From: Niebla homalea
Taxonomy: Eukaryota > Ascomycota > Lecanoromycetes > Lecanorales > Ramalinaceae
Assembly: GCA_019925105.1 (NCBI GenBank)
Contig: JAHGAU010000002.1
Span: 2,046,001 to 2,110,000, forward strand
Reading direction: 5' to 3'
Length of the DNA: 64,000 nucleotides
In this document: piece by piece, positions 39,101 to 49,936 of the stretch
How positions within the stretch are numbered: position 1 is the first letter of the stretch
Layout of the letters: every line of letters starts with the position of its first letter
Program-made: the position numbers and the translations under genes
The notes under the pieces: generated by a model
Told to the model about the DNA's origin: nothing
What the model saw: the letters and a program-made list of their open reading frames with translations, nothing else
The model's database searches: none

Positions 39101-41109
39101 CCGCTAGGACGAAATGATTACGCGCTCCAGAGCTGAGTGCCAATTTTGCGTCGTCGCCGTTTGATGGTGATAGAGCAGTCGCTGATGGACCAGCTTGGGA
39201 AGCTTTTTGGGCGGGTTTCGACTGTTTCGATGGTTTCGACGGTTTATGAAAATTCCAGGGAAGGACCTCTGCATCTGGAATGGGCTGTTCCGTGCCGGTT
39301 TCCTCTCCTTCGAGGCGCTGGACCATATCTGGGACAAGTACGATGGGCATAATCAAAGTGCGCGACATGCCACAGGATATCAAGCTCTCCCTCATCCCTA
39401 ATTGGAGAAGGAGGGAATCTCTAGAGCCAATAAATGCGAAGTCAAGTCCAGTGTTCTCTCGAAGAGGGATCCATATACTAGCAATAACTCGATCAACTTC
39501 GTCTACGTCTAGATGGTCGACATTCACGATGGGCTCCGCCGGCTGACGCTCAGAGTCAAGGGCCGATTGCTTTGGAGAGAGGGATAGGCATCGAGATAGC
39601 CCTGTTTGGAGAGCTTCCCCCCAATTGGAAAATGGGACTTCTGGTGGTGGTATTGGCGAGACTGATGGACCTGGTTGAGCTGATGCTTCTGGCTGGACTA
39701 GGGAAGTAGGTTGATTCTGTGGACCAGGTTGGACCTGCGGGGCCTGTGGTATTGCGTGAGAGTGGCACTGCGCGTGAGGCGCCGAGACAATTTGAGATGG
39801 CGGCGCTGGCTCCACTGCTAATTCGTGGTGAGTTGCATGCACTGGGTGTGATGTATGGGCTGGATCAGTCGTGCTCTTTTCGATAACGCTTGCGGGCTCG
39901 GAGGGCTGACTTTGTTGACTCTCATCGGACACTGGCTTACTCACTGTAGCCCCGGGGAGAGCCTTTTTGAGAGGATCGCGTCGGCGACGACAATTGGCGG
40001 AGTGCCCACTCAGCTGCTGATTTTTCTCCTGTGTGACTTTTTGCTTCTTCACTACTCGATCCTCAATCAAAATTTCGATCTGAGGTGAGGTGCGTTTTCG
40101 ACTTTGCAATCTCTGTGCAAGCATCAGCTAATGAACAACACGAATAGAATTTGACTTACAGTTGTGATGTTACGTGCCCCCTCAAGTGTAGTCAAAGTAG
40201 CTTCGTCGCGAAAGAAGAAGAATGCCTCTTCGTCATGCTGAATGATTGAGAATCTAGGCAGGGGGCCTGCAATACAATTGCGAGCGACTGGCTGACCATG
40301 TATCCTCAGGTTTGCGAGACCTGGATTGACGACAAAGTATTCCAATCGTCTGTCGTCAAGACTTATGCTTCTTTGGATGAGTAGATAATCTGCGTTTTCT
40401 GTGTCTGTTGCATTGTAATTGCCCTGGTCTCTTATGTTGTGCCTATCACTGTTAGATTGAGCGAGAGACTGATGATTTCTAGACGGACTTACAATCCGAT
40501 TCTTTGACTTTGTCGGTAAGCGCATATTTGCCAATAATCGAAGGAGATGTTCTCTTTCCCTTTTTTATCATCCCCTTTTTCGTCCTTCTTATCATCTCCT
40601 TTTTTGTCACTCTTGCCACCTCCTTTTTTGTCACTCTTGCCATCTCCTTTTTTGTCATTCTTGCCACCTCCTTTTTCGTCACTCTTGTCATCCCCTTTTT
40701 CGTCACTCACTTGTTGGCTGGGGAAAACCACATAAGGAGCATAACCTTCTCGAAAGCCTAATGAATTTCCATTCTCGAGGATGTCGTGACTCCTGAGGGC
40801 CGACAATGCCTTGTACAAATCAAGAGCAGCCTCGTTCAGCCAAGGGGCCAACCTTTTGCATGTCGAGCGCGACATTGGTTTTGGGGTCTTCTTGGGATCT
40901 TCGCTTGCGTCTTGGAATGGTGGTTTTAATGCATGATGGGCTATTGTCTTATACGTGTACTGACTCCCCAGACTGGAGATGAAAGTAACGGCGAAGCCAT
41001 TCTCGGCCAGGGTGGCGTCCACTTGACGCTGAAATCGGGTCTCATCAGCCTCTTGTTCGTTGTGCCGATCACGACAGTATTCAGGAATCGGATGATTGTT
41101 AACCGCCAT
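36105..41109 (-). CDS. Large protein with tandem Ulp1/C48-like domains (active plus pseudoprotease)
   Basis: Three exons (41109-40493, 40448-40160, 40112-36105) join in frame to 1637 residues. The order is a unique N-terminal domain, a Lys/Asp/Gly repeat (136-187), a middle region with FVVNPGLANLRIHG, a Pro/Gln-rich linker and then two related domains. Domain 1 (about 510-790) has the Ulp1-type residues: His in NHFVLAVA (~635), Asp in FYDSREG (~656), and Gln and Cys in VQQQITPTCG (~701-707), followed by NAWAVML. Domain 2 (about 1020-1230) keeps His (QHHMLCVA) but has Asn in HYNS and Ser in PGSSG, then NAWMLLL. Both end with a matching helix (NAQTIVAFMQYTGLAS, HASTIQAFVNVWGLAD). The rest is acidic and disordered. 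The likely role is SUMO or ubiquitin-like deconjugation, which is inferred from motifs only. Confidence 0.8.
40556..40705 (-). repeat. Coding minisatellite for a Lys/Asp/Gly-rich tract
   Basis: Repeats of about 24 bp on the + strand (CACTCTTGCCACCTCCTTTTTTGT type, with 12-bp sub-units such as CCTTTTTTGTCA) encode about eight copies of variants of (S/N)D(E/K)KGGGK. They form residues 136-187 of the Ulp1-like protein and create a highly charged linker. Confidence 0.8.
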
Positions 41110-42904
41110 GATATAGCAGAATATGGGATGTAAATGGAATCAATGTTCAAGTGTCTGAAAATTTACACATCTGTACCGAACATTCTGGACAGTTGAACGA
41201 ATATATGAAGATACCACGGCGATGTCATCCATTATGTTTCCCCGTTGCCTTATTGCGTCCATCACAGGCATTGTGGGATCTGCGAGCCTCATTATGATCG
41301 TATCGTTACCAAACAAACGCCCCTTGATGCAGCATTGTAGTCTGAAACATGAGGACAAAGAGACTTTAATATTCACTACCGCCAATTCTTTCAACATCAA
41401 GCATAAAGAGCTGAATGCGACGAGAAATGTCATGTTTGAACTCTGCGCGGCCTATGATCTACCTGACACGCTCGCTGTTTGATTGTAGGATGAGTAATGA
41501 ATCCTGATTGTGTCTTCCACGCTCCAAGTAATCGTGATCATGATGTCGTTTTCTGCTGCCAATCCTGGGTCAAGGTCGGCGCATTTTATAAGATCCAGCC
41601 AAGGCTTAAATAGCTTGTTCTTTGATGGGGGTGACATTGCAAGGCGCTGCTAGCTGCCGCTGCGTCTTTGATCCCCCAATAGGTAGTGTGCTTCCCACGG
41701 GCAGTCAATGCTCAAGCTATTGACGGCCGGTACATGTTCATAGCCGCTGCTTATATCGCTTCTTTTGCAACTTTGGCGAGGTGATGAGACAATTCATAGT
41801 CCACCTAGACTCGTTAGAGATTATCCAGTGCCAGCACACACCACAAAAGCTCGAAGGCTTTAAGTGCTCAACATATTTCACGCTCATGGTAAGAGCAATC
41901 GAATTAAGCGGTCGGCTACCGGGAGTCATGCTCGCAAAGGCTTGATGTAGATCTTTCTCTGCGCGTCCATTGCTGTATTGTGTGAACGGCTTAACTCTTT
42001 CTCAACTGGCTAAGGGAGCCGTCACGCTGTCGCCTCAACACGGGCATTGGCCTTCGCGTTGCAGTTGCTAGCCCTAAACCTGCCGTTGCTATGACGGTCC
42101 AGTGATTTCAATGTTGGGGCCCCCGCCATCATGGCCCCAATCGCCCATCTCTTTTTAAATTGCGTCCCCAAGCCTGCAGCACGCCGTAGCGTGGATATCC
42201 ATTGAAGCTTGAAGCTGCGCTCTCTTTCTGCCTATCATTCTGACCCAAGTCTTCTAAAGTTCGAACCATTTGCTTGCAAAGCGAGGGGACGGCGCCGCTA
42301 GTTTGCTCAACGTAGATACCTCGCCCTTCCCAGGCCAAATTAGGATGACAAATAAAGATTGACCAAGCGCCATACGACGTTCCAAAGCTTAGTGCTTGAC
42401 TGATTAGTCGTGAGAAAGGGTGGGGGAGACTAGAGATTATGGCGTCATTTCTGAATGAAGCCTCGGAATATTTGTTTTTAGAAGTGAAATTCGCGCTAGT
42501 CTCCTTTGAGAACATCTTCACTTTTTTACTTCGCCAACATTTTACATTTAAACATTGATAACTCGAAATTCCAATTCAATCTCCGTTCCTACTTAGTCTG
42601 CCTTGCTCAAATGGGGACAATAGGGAATGTGGCTTCCTGACCTGACGCCTTTACCCAAACCTTCGCCGTATCGTTGAGCGCGCACCTCGAGCTTCAGACG
42701 TGTTACAAAACGACGTCACTGACACGAATACCTTGAGGCTGCAGCTCCCATTACCATTACCATTACCATTAGCCTTGGTGCCGAGCGTATCTTAGCTGTA
42801 TAGCGTTTAGACTGCCTACGCGGAGCTCCTCATCGAGCAAGCGCTGAGGCCGCTCACCTCCCTGCGCTCCTTCTCCCTTCTTCCCCCCACCCCTTCCCGC
42901 CACA
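41110..42904. other. Divergent intergenic region between the Ulp1-like gene and PPG1
   Basis: This 1.8-kb region must hold both promoters. A minus-strand frame at 42129-42521 (130 codons) and others at 41140-41637 show no recognisable family. A CCATTA hexamer is repeated at about 42747-42772, upstream of PPG1. No clear gene was found. Confidence 0.45.
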
Positions 42905-44267
42905 ATGAGCGATCTCGATAAGTACATTTGCCCCTCCTGATTCTTTACAACTTGCCCTATATCTTCCAGGCTTGCTGACTCTCTTGTTACCCCCATTAGA
43001 GCCATCACCGAGCTCCGCGCCTGCCGTATCATTCCTGAAACCCAGATCCGCGAGATCTGCCACAAAGCCCGCGAACTCCTCATCGAAGAGGCTAACGTTG
43101 TGCAAGTTGACGCGCCCGTCACGATATGTGGCGACATACATGGCCAGTTCCATGACTTGATGGAGCTCTTCCGCGTCGGCGGCGATGTTCCCGACACCAA
43201 TTACCTCTTCATGGGCGATTTTGTCGACCGCGGCTTCTACTCCCTCGAAAGCTTCATGCTCCTCCTCTGCCTCAAGGTCCGATATCCTGATAGAATCACA
43301 CTGATAAGAGGGAACCACGAGTCAAGGCAGATTACAACCGTGTATGGTTTCTATGACGAGTGTCATCGGAAATACGGGAGCGCGAATGTGTGGAGGTATT
43401 GCTGCGATGTCTTTGACTACCTCGCGCTCGCTGCCTTGGTCCTGGGTGTTGGGGCGACCCTGGAGCCAACAGAGATCGATCCTAGTCAAGGCATTGATCC
43501 TGTGGATGATGAGCTGGAAGTCGAGATCATTGATTGCAACAAGAGGGTACGGGAGCGACATCCACGCCGGAGGCCAAGGTCAGTATTACGGCGAGATGGT
43601 GGAGCCTCGTCACCCAGCTCCACGTCGAGTCCACCCGCGAGAAGAGGTGGAAATGATAATAGCGGTGGGGCCGTGCTGTGTGTGCATGGCGGCCTGAGCC
43701 CCTTGATTGAGTTTGTGGACAAAATACGGCTGATCGACCGGAAGCAAGAGGTGCCCCACGAGGGGTCAATGTGTGATCTCCTATGGAGTGATCCGGACGA
43801 TATTGATGGATGGGGGCTGTCGCCGCGGGGGGCAGGCTTCCTCTTCGGCTCCGACATTGTGAAGCGTTTCAATCATATTAACAACCTCTCCCTCATCGCG
43901 CGCGCACATCAATTGGTCATGGAAGGGCATAAGGAGATGTTTGACTCACAGATTGTAACAGTCTGGTCGGCGCCCAACTACTGCTATAGATGTGGGAATG
44001 TTGCCTCGATTCTAGAGCTCTACGAAGATACATCGAATGGCGGCGTCATACAGAGGAATAACGGCGATGTCAACAGGAAATTAGATGCACTCCCAACCCA
44101 TACGCCGGGCATACAAGGACCAGCTAGGAGATATAGAGTATTCGAGGCTGCCCCTCAGGATCCAAGGGGTATGCCGGCGAAAAAGCCCGTGGCTGACTAT
44201 TTTCTGGTGAGACTCTCCTGCCGCCTTCGCCTATAAAGAGCATTGAGACTGACCATAAGCACAGTAA
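42905..44267 (+). CDS. PPG1: PP2A-type Ser/Thr phosphatase catalytic subunit PPG1
   Basis: Metal-dependent Ser/Thr phosphatase of the PPP family. Exons 42905-42921, 43000-44206 and 44265-44267 give 408 residues. Metal-site motifs are intact: GDIHGQ (~48), GDFVDRG (~78) and GNHESR (~111), followed by HGG (~234) and [24 protein letters not shown] and RAHQLVMEG segments, and [14 protein letters not shown], match Ppg1 better than PP2A, PP4 or PP6. A poorly conserved insert of about 75 residues (152-228, acidic then Arg/Ser/Pro-rich) separates FDYLALAAL from VLCVHGG. Intron 44207-44264 ends exactly before TAA, so the last exon is the stop codon alone and the protein ends ADYFL, the PP2A-class C-terminus. 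The ATG opens MSDLDK, split by the first intron. Confidence 0.92.
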
Positions 44268-45046
44268 ATCTTGAAATCTCCTGATAGCAAAGCGATCGAA
44301 GAGATACCCTATGACGATTGAATACAAACCTGTTTCAGTACCTGGAGTGTGAATCATCCTTGATAAGAAACTGGTCTGAACTGACATCCAAACCCTTCCC
44401 TGGATGAAGATTTAACATTGTCATGTAATGTGCCGTGATCAAAAAATACCAAGTGACTCATGTTACACTTTCAACTCCTGGAGATCGTAAGTTTGGACAG
44501 TTCAGTCACATTCCTGACCATATATGTTCTGACTGTAAATACCAGCCTCGATACTGGGTACACTTTCCAACATCCGAAACCATGAATAACTTTAACTTCC
44601 CCATGACTCTTGGCTTGTTGAGCCTTTGGCAGCCGATAACCTGCTGCCTTCGTTCCCCGTCTGGGGACAAACTGCTAGCGTGGTTTCGCTCCATGTTTGT
44701 CTATTTCATATCCACTTCCCTCCTTCCCTTCCTCCTTTCTCTCCTTTTCAACTCACGTCACACACGCCTTTGGGCCCTTGCTTACTTCCTGTAGCTTGCC
44801 GTAACATTTTTGCAACCCTACAATCGCGGATCTACCTTCACGTCGCTGTGAGAGTCGTAAAGTAGCATCCTCTGACGCTCATTTGCAACGCATTTGCATA
44901 GCCACCGCGTCACTTTCGCCTCTGGAACGCCGACATCGTCATTTGGCTTGGGATGCTCCACCGTGGAGAGTCTCATCTCGCAACGGTGCACAGTCACAGT
45001 TGACACGTGTATCTACAGAACAACATTCACCTCGCACGATTGCGCA
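44268..45046. other. Intergenic, promoter side of the WW-domain gene
   Basis: No gene was recognised. The + strand becomes pyrimidine-rich from about 44700 to 44770, consistent with a promoter or leader. The downstream frame is open upstream of the chosen ATG to 44894 but without an earlier ATG. Confidence 0.5.
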
Positions 45047-47020
45047 ATGGCTGTTACATCATCCGCATCCGGTACACAGAAGACAACGGGGCAGCCTGGC
45101 ACGGAAACGGTGTCCCCTCATGACCAACAGGCCTGCGACGAGAAAGCGTTGCTTTATCTCGTAGATCGGGTAATCCGCCCGCCTCCAACGACCGCGCCTG
45201 GTACTGAAGATATCAATGCTCTATCATACAATATTGGAGCATATGGTGCTAAGCCAGGCGTCTCGCGATTGCCCCCCCGCAAGCGTTTTCAAAAGGGTTT
45301 CCAACATACAGACCTGGGATTACGTGAACATCCACGAGCAAAGAATCCCCGGCTATATCGAGCCGTCAATAAACGTGTCCTTTCACTTTGGGGCTGCAAC
45401 GCCCAGACATTTGGGGCGAACGGCCTCAGCGACAATGCTGTTCACAAAAGGCGTAAGCTGAGGCAGCTCTTGCAGGACCAAGGCCTCTTCGACATCGTGG
45501 GAGGGAAGGAGCCCAAGAAGGGTAAAGGGCCAGAAGACTCTTCCAATGCTAAAGGAGGAAGATCGGCTTTGGCTGAACGGCCTAACCCACCTGGCGCCAC
45601 TGCCGCTACCGCTGACGTTATTGATCGCCACATTTCTACTCCTATTGACACCTCCCCTAGCTCCTCTGTCCCCGTCCTTGTGGATGAGAATGGGATCCCT
45701 ATTTCCGACTTAAGCGACTCATACGGGGAGATCCAGGAGGATCTCGCCAAATGGATCAATTCGCAGGATGGCCCCTCTCTGGCTGCGCTCTTTCAAAATT
45801 GCGAGGACAATTCCGCTGCCTCAGCCTCGGTGGGGGTTTTAGCAAGTGCTTCAGACGAGGAGTTCAAGCAATATCTCGCCGAGTTTACCAATTCGAGCCC
45901 CTCGCCATCCCCACACCAAGACACTCCCGCTACCTCGGCCTCGGCAACTCCACCGCAATTTGGAGCATCTGCTGCTGTTGAACTACTCAAGTCTGGAGAT
46001 TGTGCTCTTTTGGAGACCGCCGCACCTCCGCCTCATGAACCCGAGGATCCCCTCGACTTTGACTTCACTCTACCGGACTTTACAGAAGATTCAACAACGG
46101 TCGAATCGTCTGCCGAGGCGCTAGCTCCAAATTTCGAGCCTTCCCAGCAGGAGCAAGAGCAATTTCCCAATCCTTTCTCTATGGATGGGGTCGTCGAAAT
46201 GTCTGTGCAGGAGATGCAGACACAGGTTGGCCAGCAATTCGGCGAGCAGCAGCCAGGCCCATATGGGCAGCAGCCGCAGACCCCATTCACCCAGCAGCCT
46301 CCGCAACCCTGGGGCTTCCAGCCGCTGCCTCCAACAGACCAGCAAGATCAAGGTCAGGGGCAACAGATGCCCTACTTCCTCGCCACGGCTCTTCCTCAGC
46401 AGCCAGCTGACGGCACCCCTGTCCCCCCGCCACAGCAGCCGCCGCCGTGGGTCAACCCCTTCCTCATTCCCTACCCGCCTCAACAAGCGGTCCCAGCATG
46501 CATCTCTCCCCAGCAGCCCGTCAACGGCAACTCCTTTCCCCACGGCCCACCCCCGCTCCAATCTATCTGGAGAGACCCCAACCGTCCATGGGCCATCTGG
46601 CGGCTCTTTTTCGATCCCACTTATAATTGGTACTTCTGGAATGATCGCACGACTAGTCAAAGCCTTTGGGCATCTCCAGAGACAGAAGTGCGCCAGTCGC
46701 CACAGGCCCAAGAGCCCCAGCGGGGACCGCGTGGAGGCCGTCTGAGGCATGGGCCACGCTCAAGGGTGACTGCTTCGACGCCGGTAAACGGTTTCTGCGC
46801 CCCTATGTCTGTGAGCCCGACGGTAGCGACTTGGCCGTGGGATATGACTAACGTCGCTGGGTCAATGGGTTCTGTGCCGCTAATGGGGCAGGCCCAGGGG
46901 GGCCCGCAAAGCTTGCTGGATCCGGCTATGCTAGCGACGGGAGACCAGCATGGGCAGCAGGCCTGTTTGCCGATGATGAATGGAGCGCTCCCGGGGAGTG
47001 CAACGGTGGCGCTGGAATGA
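45047..47020 (+). CDS. Gln/Pro-rich protein with a C-terminal WW domain
   Basis: An intronless 657-residue frame. The chosen start is the ATG in GCGCAATGGCTG, the first in frame. The N-terminal ~170 residues are moderately basic and include RLPPRKRFQKGFQHTDLGL, LYRAVNKRVLSLWG and HKRRKLRQLL, which look like a folded and possibly nuclear region. An acidic middle (DFDFTLPDFTEDS) and a Gln/Pro-rich tract follow. Residues 518-544 fit a WW domain: W518, Y529-F530-W531-N532, T536, W541 and P544, with the usual W-x22-W-x2-P spacing. WW domains bind Pro-rich peptides. The combination of acidic and Gln-rich tracts would suit a transcription or RNA-processing factor, which is inference. I know no orthologue name. 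Confidence 0.68.
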   Translation: MAVTSSASGTQKTTGQPGTETVSPHDQQACDEKALLYLVDRVIRPPPTTAPGTEDINALSYNIGAYGAKPGVSRLPPRKRFQKGFQHTDLGLREHPRAKNPRLYRAVNKRVLSLWGCNAQTFGANGLSDNAVHKRRKLRQLLQDQGLFDIVGGKEPKKGKGPEDSSNAKGGRSALAERPNPPGATAATADVIDRHISTPIDTSPSSSVPVLVDENGIPISDLSDSYGEIQEDLAKWINSQDGPSLAALFQNCEDNSAASASVGVLASASDEEFKQYLAEFTNSSPSPSPHQDTPATSASATPPQFGASAAVELLKSGDCALLETAAPPPHEPEDPLDFDFTLPDFTEDSTTVESSAEALAPNFEPSQQEQEQFPNPFSMDGVVEMSVQEMQTQVGQQFGEQQPGPYGQQPQTPFTQQPPQPWGFQPLPPTDQQDQGQGQQMPYFLATALPQQPADGTPVPPPQQPPPWVNPFLIPYPPQQAVPACISPQQPVNGNSFPHGPPPLQSIWRDPNRPWAIWRLFFDPTYNWYFWNDRTTSQSLWASPETEVRQSPQAQEPQRGPRGGRLRHGPRSRVTASTPVNGFCAPMSVSPTVATWPWDMTNVAGSMGSVPLMGQAQGGPQSLLDPAMLATGDQHGQQACLPMMNGALPGSATVALE

Positions 47021-47575
47021 GGGAGGTCAGGTACACTTCTTCTGATGGTAGGGCTTTTGGCATGGCGCATTCGAATGGACGACTGCTCTCTGGGGCTCAC
47101 CGTGGATTGGCGTCTTTCGACATTTGGCGTCTTTCGACATTTGGCGTCTTTCGACATTTGGCGTCTTTCGACATTTGGCGTCTTTCGACATTTGGCGTCT
47201 TTCGACATTTGGCGTCTTTCGACATTTGGCGTCTTTCGACATTTGGCGTCTTTCGACATTTGGCGTCTTTCGACATTTGGCGTCTTTCGACATTTGGCGT
47301 CTTTCGACATTTGGCGTTACTCGACATTTGGCAGTCTTATCTTTTACATTTACACTGTGGCAATACTCGGCCTTTGGCGTTACATGTGATATTGATTGAT
47401 GTTATTTTGGCGTTACACATGGCGGGAACGAACTACGACAGCATAATAATACTTAGCAAAGCGACTTACATACAACCCAGGGAGGAACAGGGAAGGGCCT
47501 CCCGTAATCATTGAAACTTTACATCATATTCATCATTGTTCCATCCACGTTTTACCCCAATCCTTATAAACCTCT
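47021..47575. other. 3' flank carrying the 17-bp minisatellite
   Basis: Apart from the array at 47109-47329 and its degenerate 3' shadow (GGCAATACTCGGCCTTTGGCGTTAC near 47360-47420), no feature was recognised. Frames running through the array in all phases are by-products of the repeat. Confidence 0.7.
47109..47329 (+). repeat. 17-bp minisatellite, exactly 13 copies
   Basis: Thirteen head-to-tail copies of GGCGTCTTTCGACATTT fill 221 bp. The first twelve are identical and the last has TTAC in place of CTTT. The unit contains the TCGA palindrome. Because 17 is not a multiple of three and the unit has no stop in any phase, frames on both strands stay open across it and read a 17-residue repeat (for example MSKDAKCRKTPNVERRQ on the minus strand). 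It starts 89 bp after the WW-domain gene stop codon. Confidence 0.97.
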
Positions 47576-48855
47576 TCATACATTACAATCCACGTTCTTA
47601 AGCCCCCAATCAGGTAGAGACCCCTCTATTTCCACCTCCACATCAGCCGATCGTTTCCCTAGCTGCGCCCTCAACATCATCTTCACCGTCCCCTCACTCA
47701 TTGGATCACGGACCAGCGCTAATCCCCGCCATTGCGTTTCATTGATACATATCACCCTTCTAAGACTAGTCATCTTTGACAGCGCGGAGAGTGCGGTGGG
47801 AAGGGACCTCAGAGTCATCCTTGATGCCGAAGAGAGTTATTCGAATGCCTATGTAATTATCGAGGTCAGTATATGCCCCCCCCTTTCGCCTCGAAGAGCA
47901 TCGCGAGGAAGGAATGGGATCATTGGGTATCAGTGTGGCAAGGGAAAATCAGTCCTGGAAAGGGGGGGGAGCAAGGAAGCCACCAGGAATGCGAATGGGC
48001 GCATGAGGTCATACATACACACCATGAAGGGCTGACTAAGGGTGGAAATCGATTCGTACACACTTTTGAAAAGGGAGGGCAAGAACCAGATAGACCAGCA
48101 AAAGCAACCTACACCTCACTCACTTGTATGGAGGGGCTTCGGCCCCACCTCCAATTGCACTCCATAGCACTCACTCATTTTTGCCCCTTTTCATGTTATC
48201 TTCGCCTCCCATCTTTTTCTAGTCCTATTTATGCCAAAGGAATGTCTACGCACGTTCGTAGGATACGGTGATTGTCCCGGATCCACGCCATCCGCTGACG
48301 CCAAAACTGTCCTCCCGAAATACATCAGCGTATCCAAGTCGTGGGAATGAAAGCGGGGTTGACTGTACAGCAGGCGCACGACTTCGATATAGAATGGAGC
48401 GGCATGTCTGCATCAGCGCCACGACACCCCGGCAAGCGGGTGGGAGCGCGTTACCGGGTGCCATTGCGCCGCTCTCGTCACAAAGGTTGGGAGGACGGGT
48501 AGGTCGATCGGTCGAGCAGGCCAGTCTCCGATCCCATCCGGCGGAATATGAAGACGCATCCCTCCTCGCCCCCGGAGAAGTGTGATCCCTGTGCGTTAAT
48601 CATCCTCCTCACCTCCCTCGGCAGCCGCGAGACCAGCAAAGCCTGTTGCTGCCGCTCCTCGCTCGGCCCCGGCCCCGCATCCGGGATGGTGAGCGCCCTC
48701 GCCCTCCGCTCTGGTAATGTCACCGGGGCCATCTCTACCATCTCTCTAACTCGCTGGCGTTCGCCCTCGCGCCCACGGGCGTTTGCGGCGGGAGTCCCGC
48801 AATAGGCTCCAGCGCTCCAGCGTGGGCGGCCCGTGGTGCGGTGCAGGGATTTCAT
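47576..48855 (-). pseudogene. DUF7730/F-box-like protein, frameshifted remnant
   Basis: Pieces of one protein of the DUF7730-type (F-box-like) family appear in order on the minus strand but in different frames. ALLVSRLPREVRRMI (around 48620) is followed by VALMQTCRSI (48440), then EVVRLLYSQPRF and HDLDTLMYFGRTVL (48390-48310), then WIRDNHRILRTC, and finally LPTALSALSKMTSLRRV (47818-47740). At least two 1-bp shifts are needed, one in ATTCTATAT near 48387 and one after GRTVL near 48310. A gap of about 350 bp without recognisable coding lies before the last piece. Introns cannot account for the shifts. An intact relative-like gene sits at 49937. The family call is from motif resemblance. Confidence 0.55.
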
Positions 48856-49936
48856 CGTAAAGGAGGAAGATGGCGAAGCTGATGGCGAAAAAGGGGAATA
48901 CTGCCCAGACGCACAAGTTTCACGCAGAGGTCGAGCCAGTCAATGGAGCAGAGCTTCCTGTAAATGCCTGCAAAGTGTTTAGGGACGTCCAGGAAGAATC
49001 TTTTGATTACTGCGATGATGTATATTTTGTAGGGATGGAGACAGCATTGACGATATAATCCTCTGACAGAGAGAGAGGGGTTCTAATAGAAAGTCCCTGC
49101 CTGGACAATTGATCCATTGGGCTGTGCTGTTGCCTAGATCTCCAAGCGAATCCTTTGGGAGTGGATACCCCACAGGAAGGGGTGAGGCTGCTTGAGAGGC
49201 TGCATGAGAGAGCTGATCAGCTGACAGGGAATAATTCGATATCAAATTGATACTGGAAATAGACAATACATCTATGACGTCATATCACTCGGACTCGAGG
49301 CTCCACAAAGCATGTCGATAAGGCATTCATGAGTCACATCTTCATCTACATGATGAATCATGCTTTCGTGGTGACATCCTGTGAGCTTCCTTTTCACGCG
49401 CCCTAGGTCACTCCAACAAAGATCTAAGAGTGTCCTCTGCCTACGTACCACCCCGGCCGACAAGAATCCCAGACTCTGTTGGAACCGCTTAGTGCTGGTC
49501 GATCATACAAAAATTCATTGTTTTGTGCATGAATATAGAGTCCGTAAGTAAGAGCTGGCAAATTCATTCTCTACGCTTTGAATATCCGTGCTCTTTGTCG
49601 CCAGCTAAAATTGGCATGAAATGGTGGGGAAGCCTAATGCGAGAATGCTGTATGAACCCTGCGCAACAGTGTCAAGGGCAAACGGCGTGAATCGTCGGTG
49701 CTGAGCTTGACCTCCATTCGAGATCTTCGTAAGAGCTGTCACTGATTTTGATTCCAGCAGGATTACACCTTAATCGCATTGGTGTTCAATCAACCAGGCC
49801 CGAGAAGGATAGCATTGAGCCACGGACCGTGATCCTAGGTTCACTGACCGCGTGATCAATTTCCCTAATTATCATACAAATCGTCAGGCAGTAGCTCGTG
49901 CCCAATATCCAGAACAACATTCTCCTACGACTCGAA
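48856..49936. other. Intergenic, no gene seen
   Basis: Short frames on both strands (for example 48870-49058 +, 48979-49266 -) have no recognisable features. This region should include the promoter of the F-box-like gene. Confidence 0.45.

Noticed and set aside
42129..42521. A 130-codon minus-strand frame upstream of PPG1
   Set aside because: No recognisable family, no supporting splice structure, and it lies in a divergent promoter region.
46657..47514. Repeat-protein genes reading through the 17-bp array on both strands
   Set aside because: The unit has no stops in any phase, so open frames are unavoidable; no start context or flanking coding signal.
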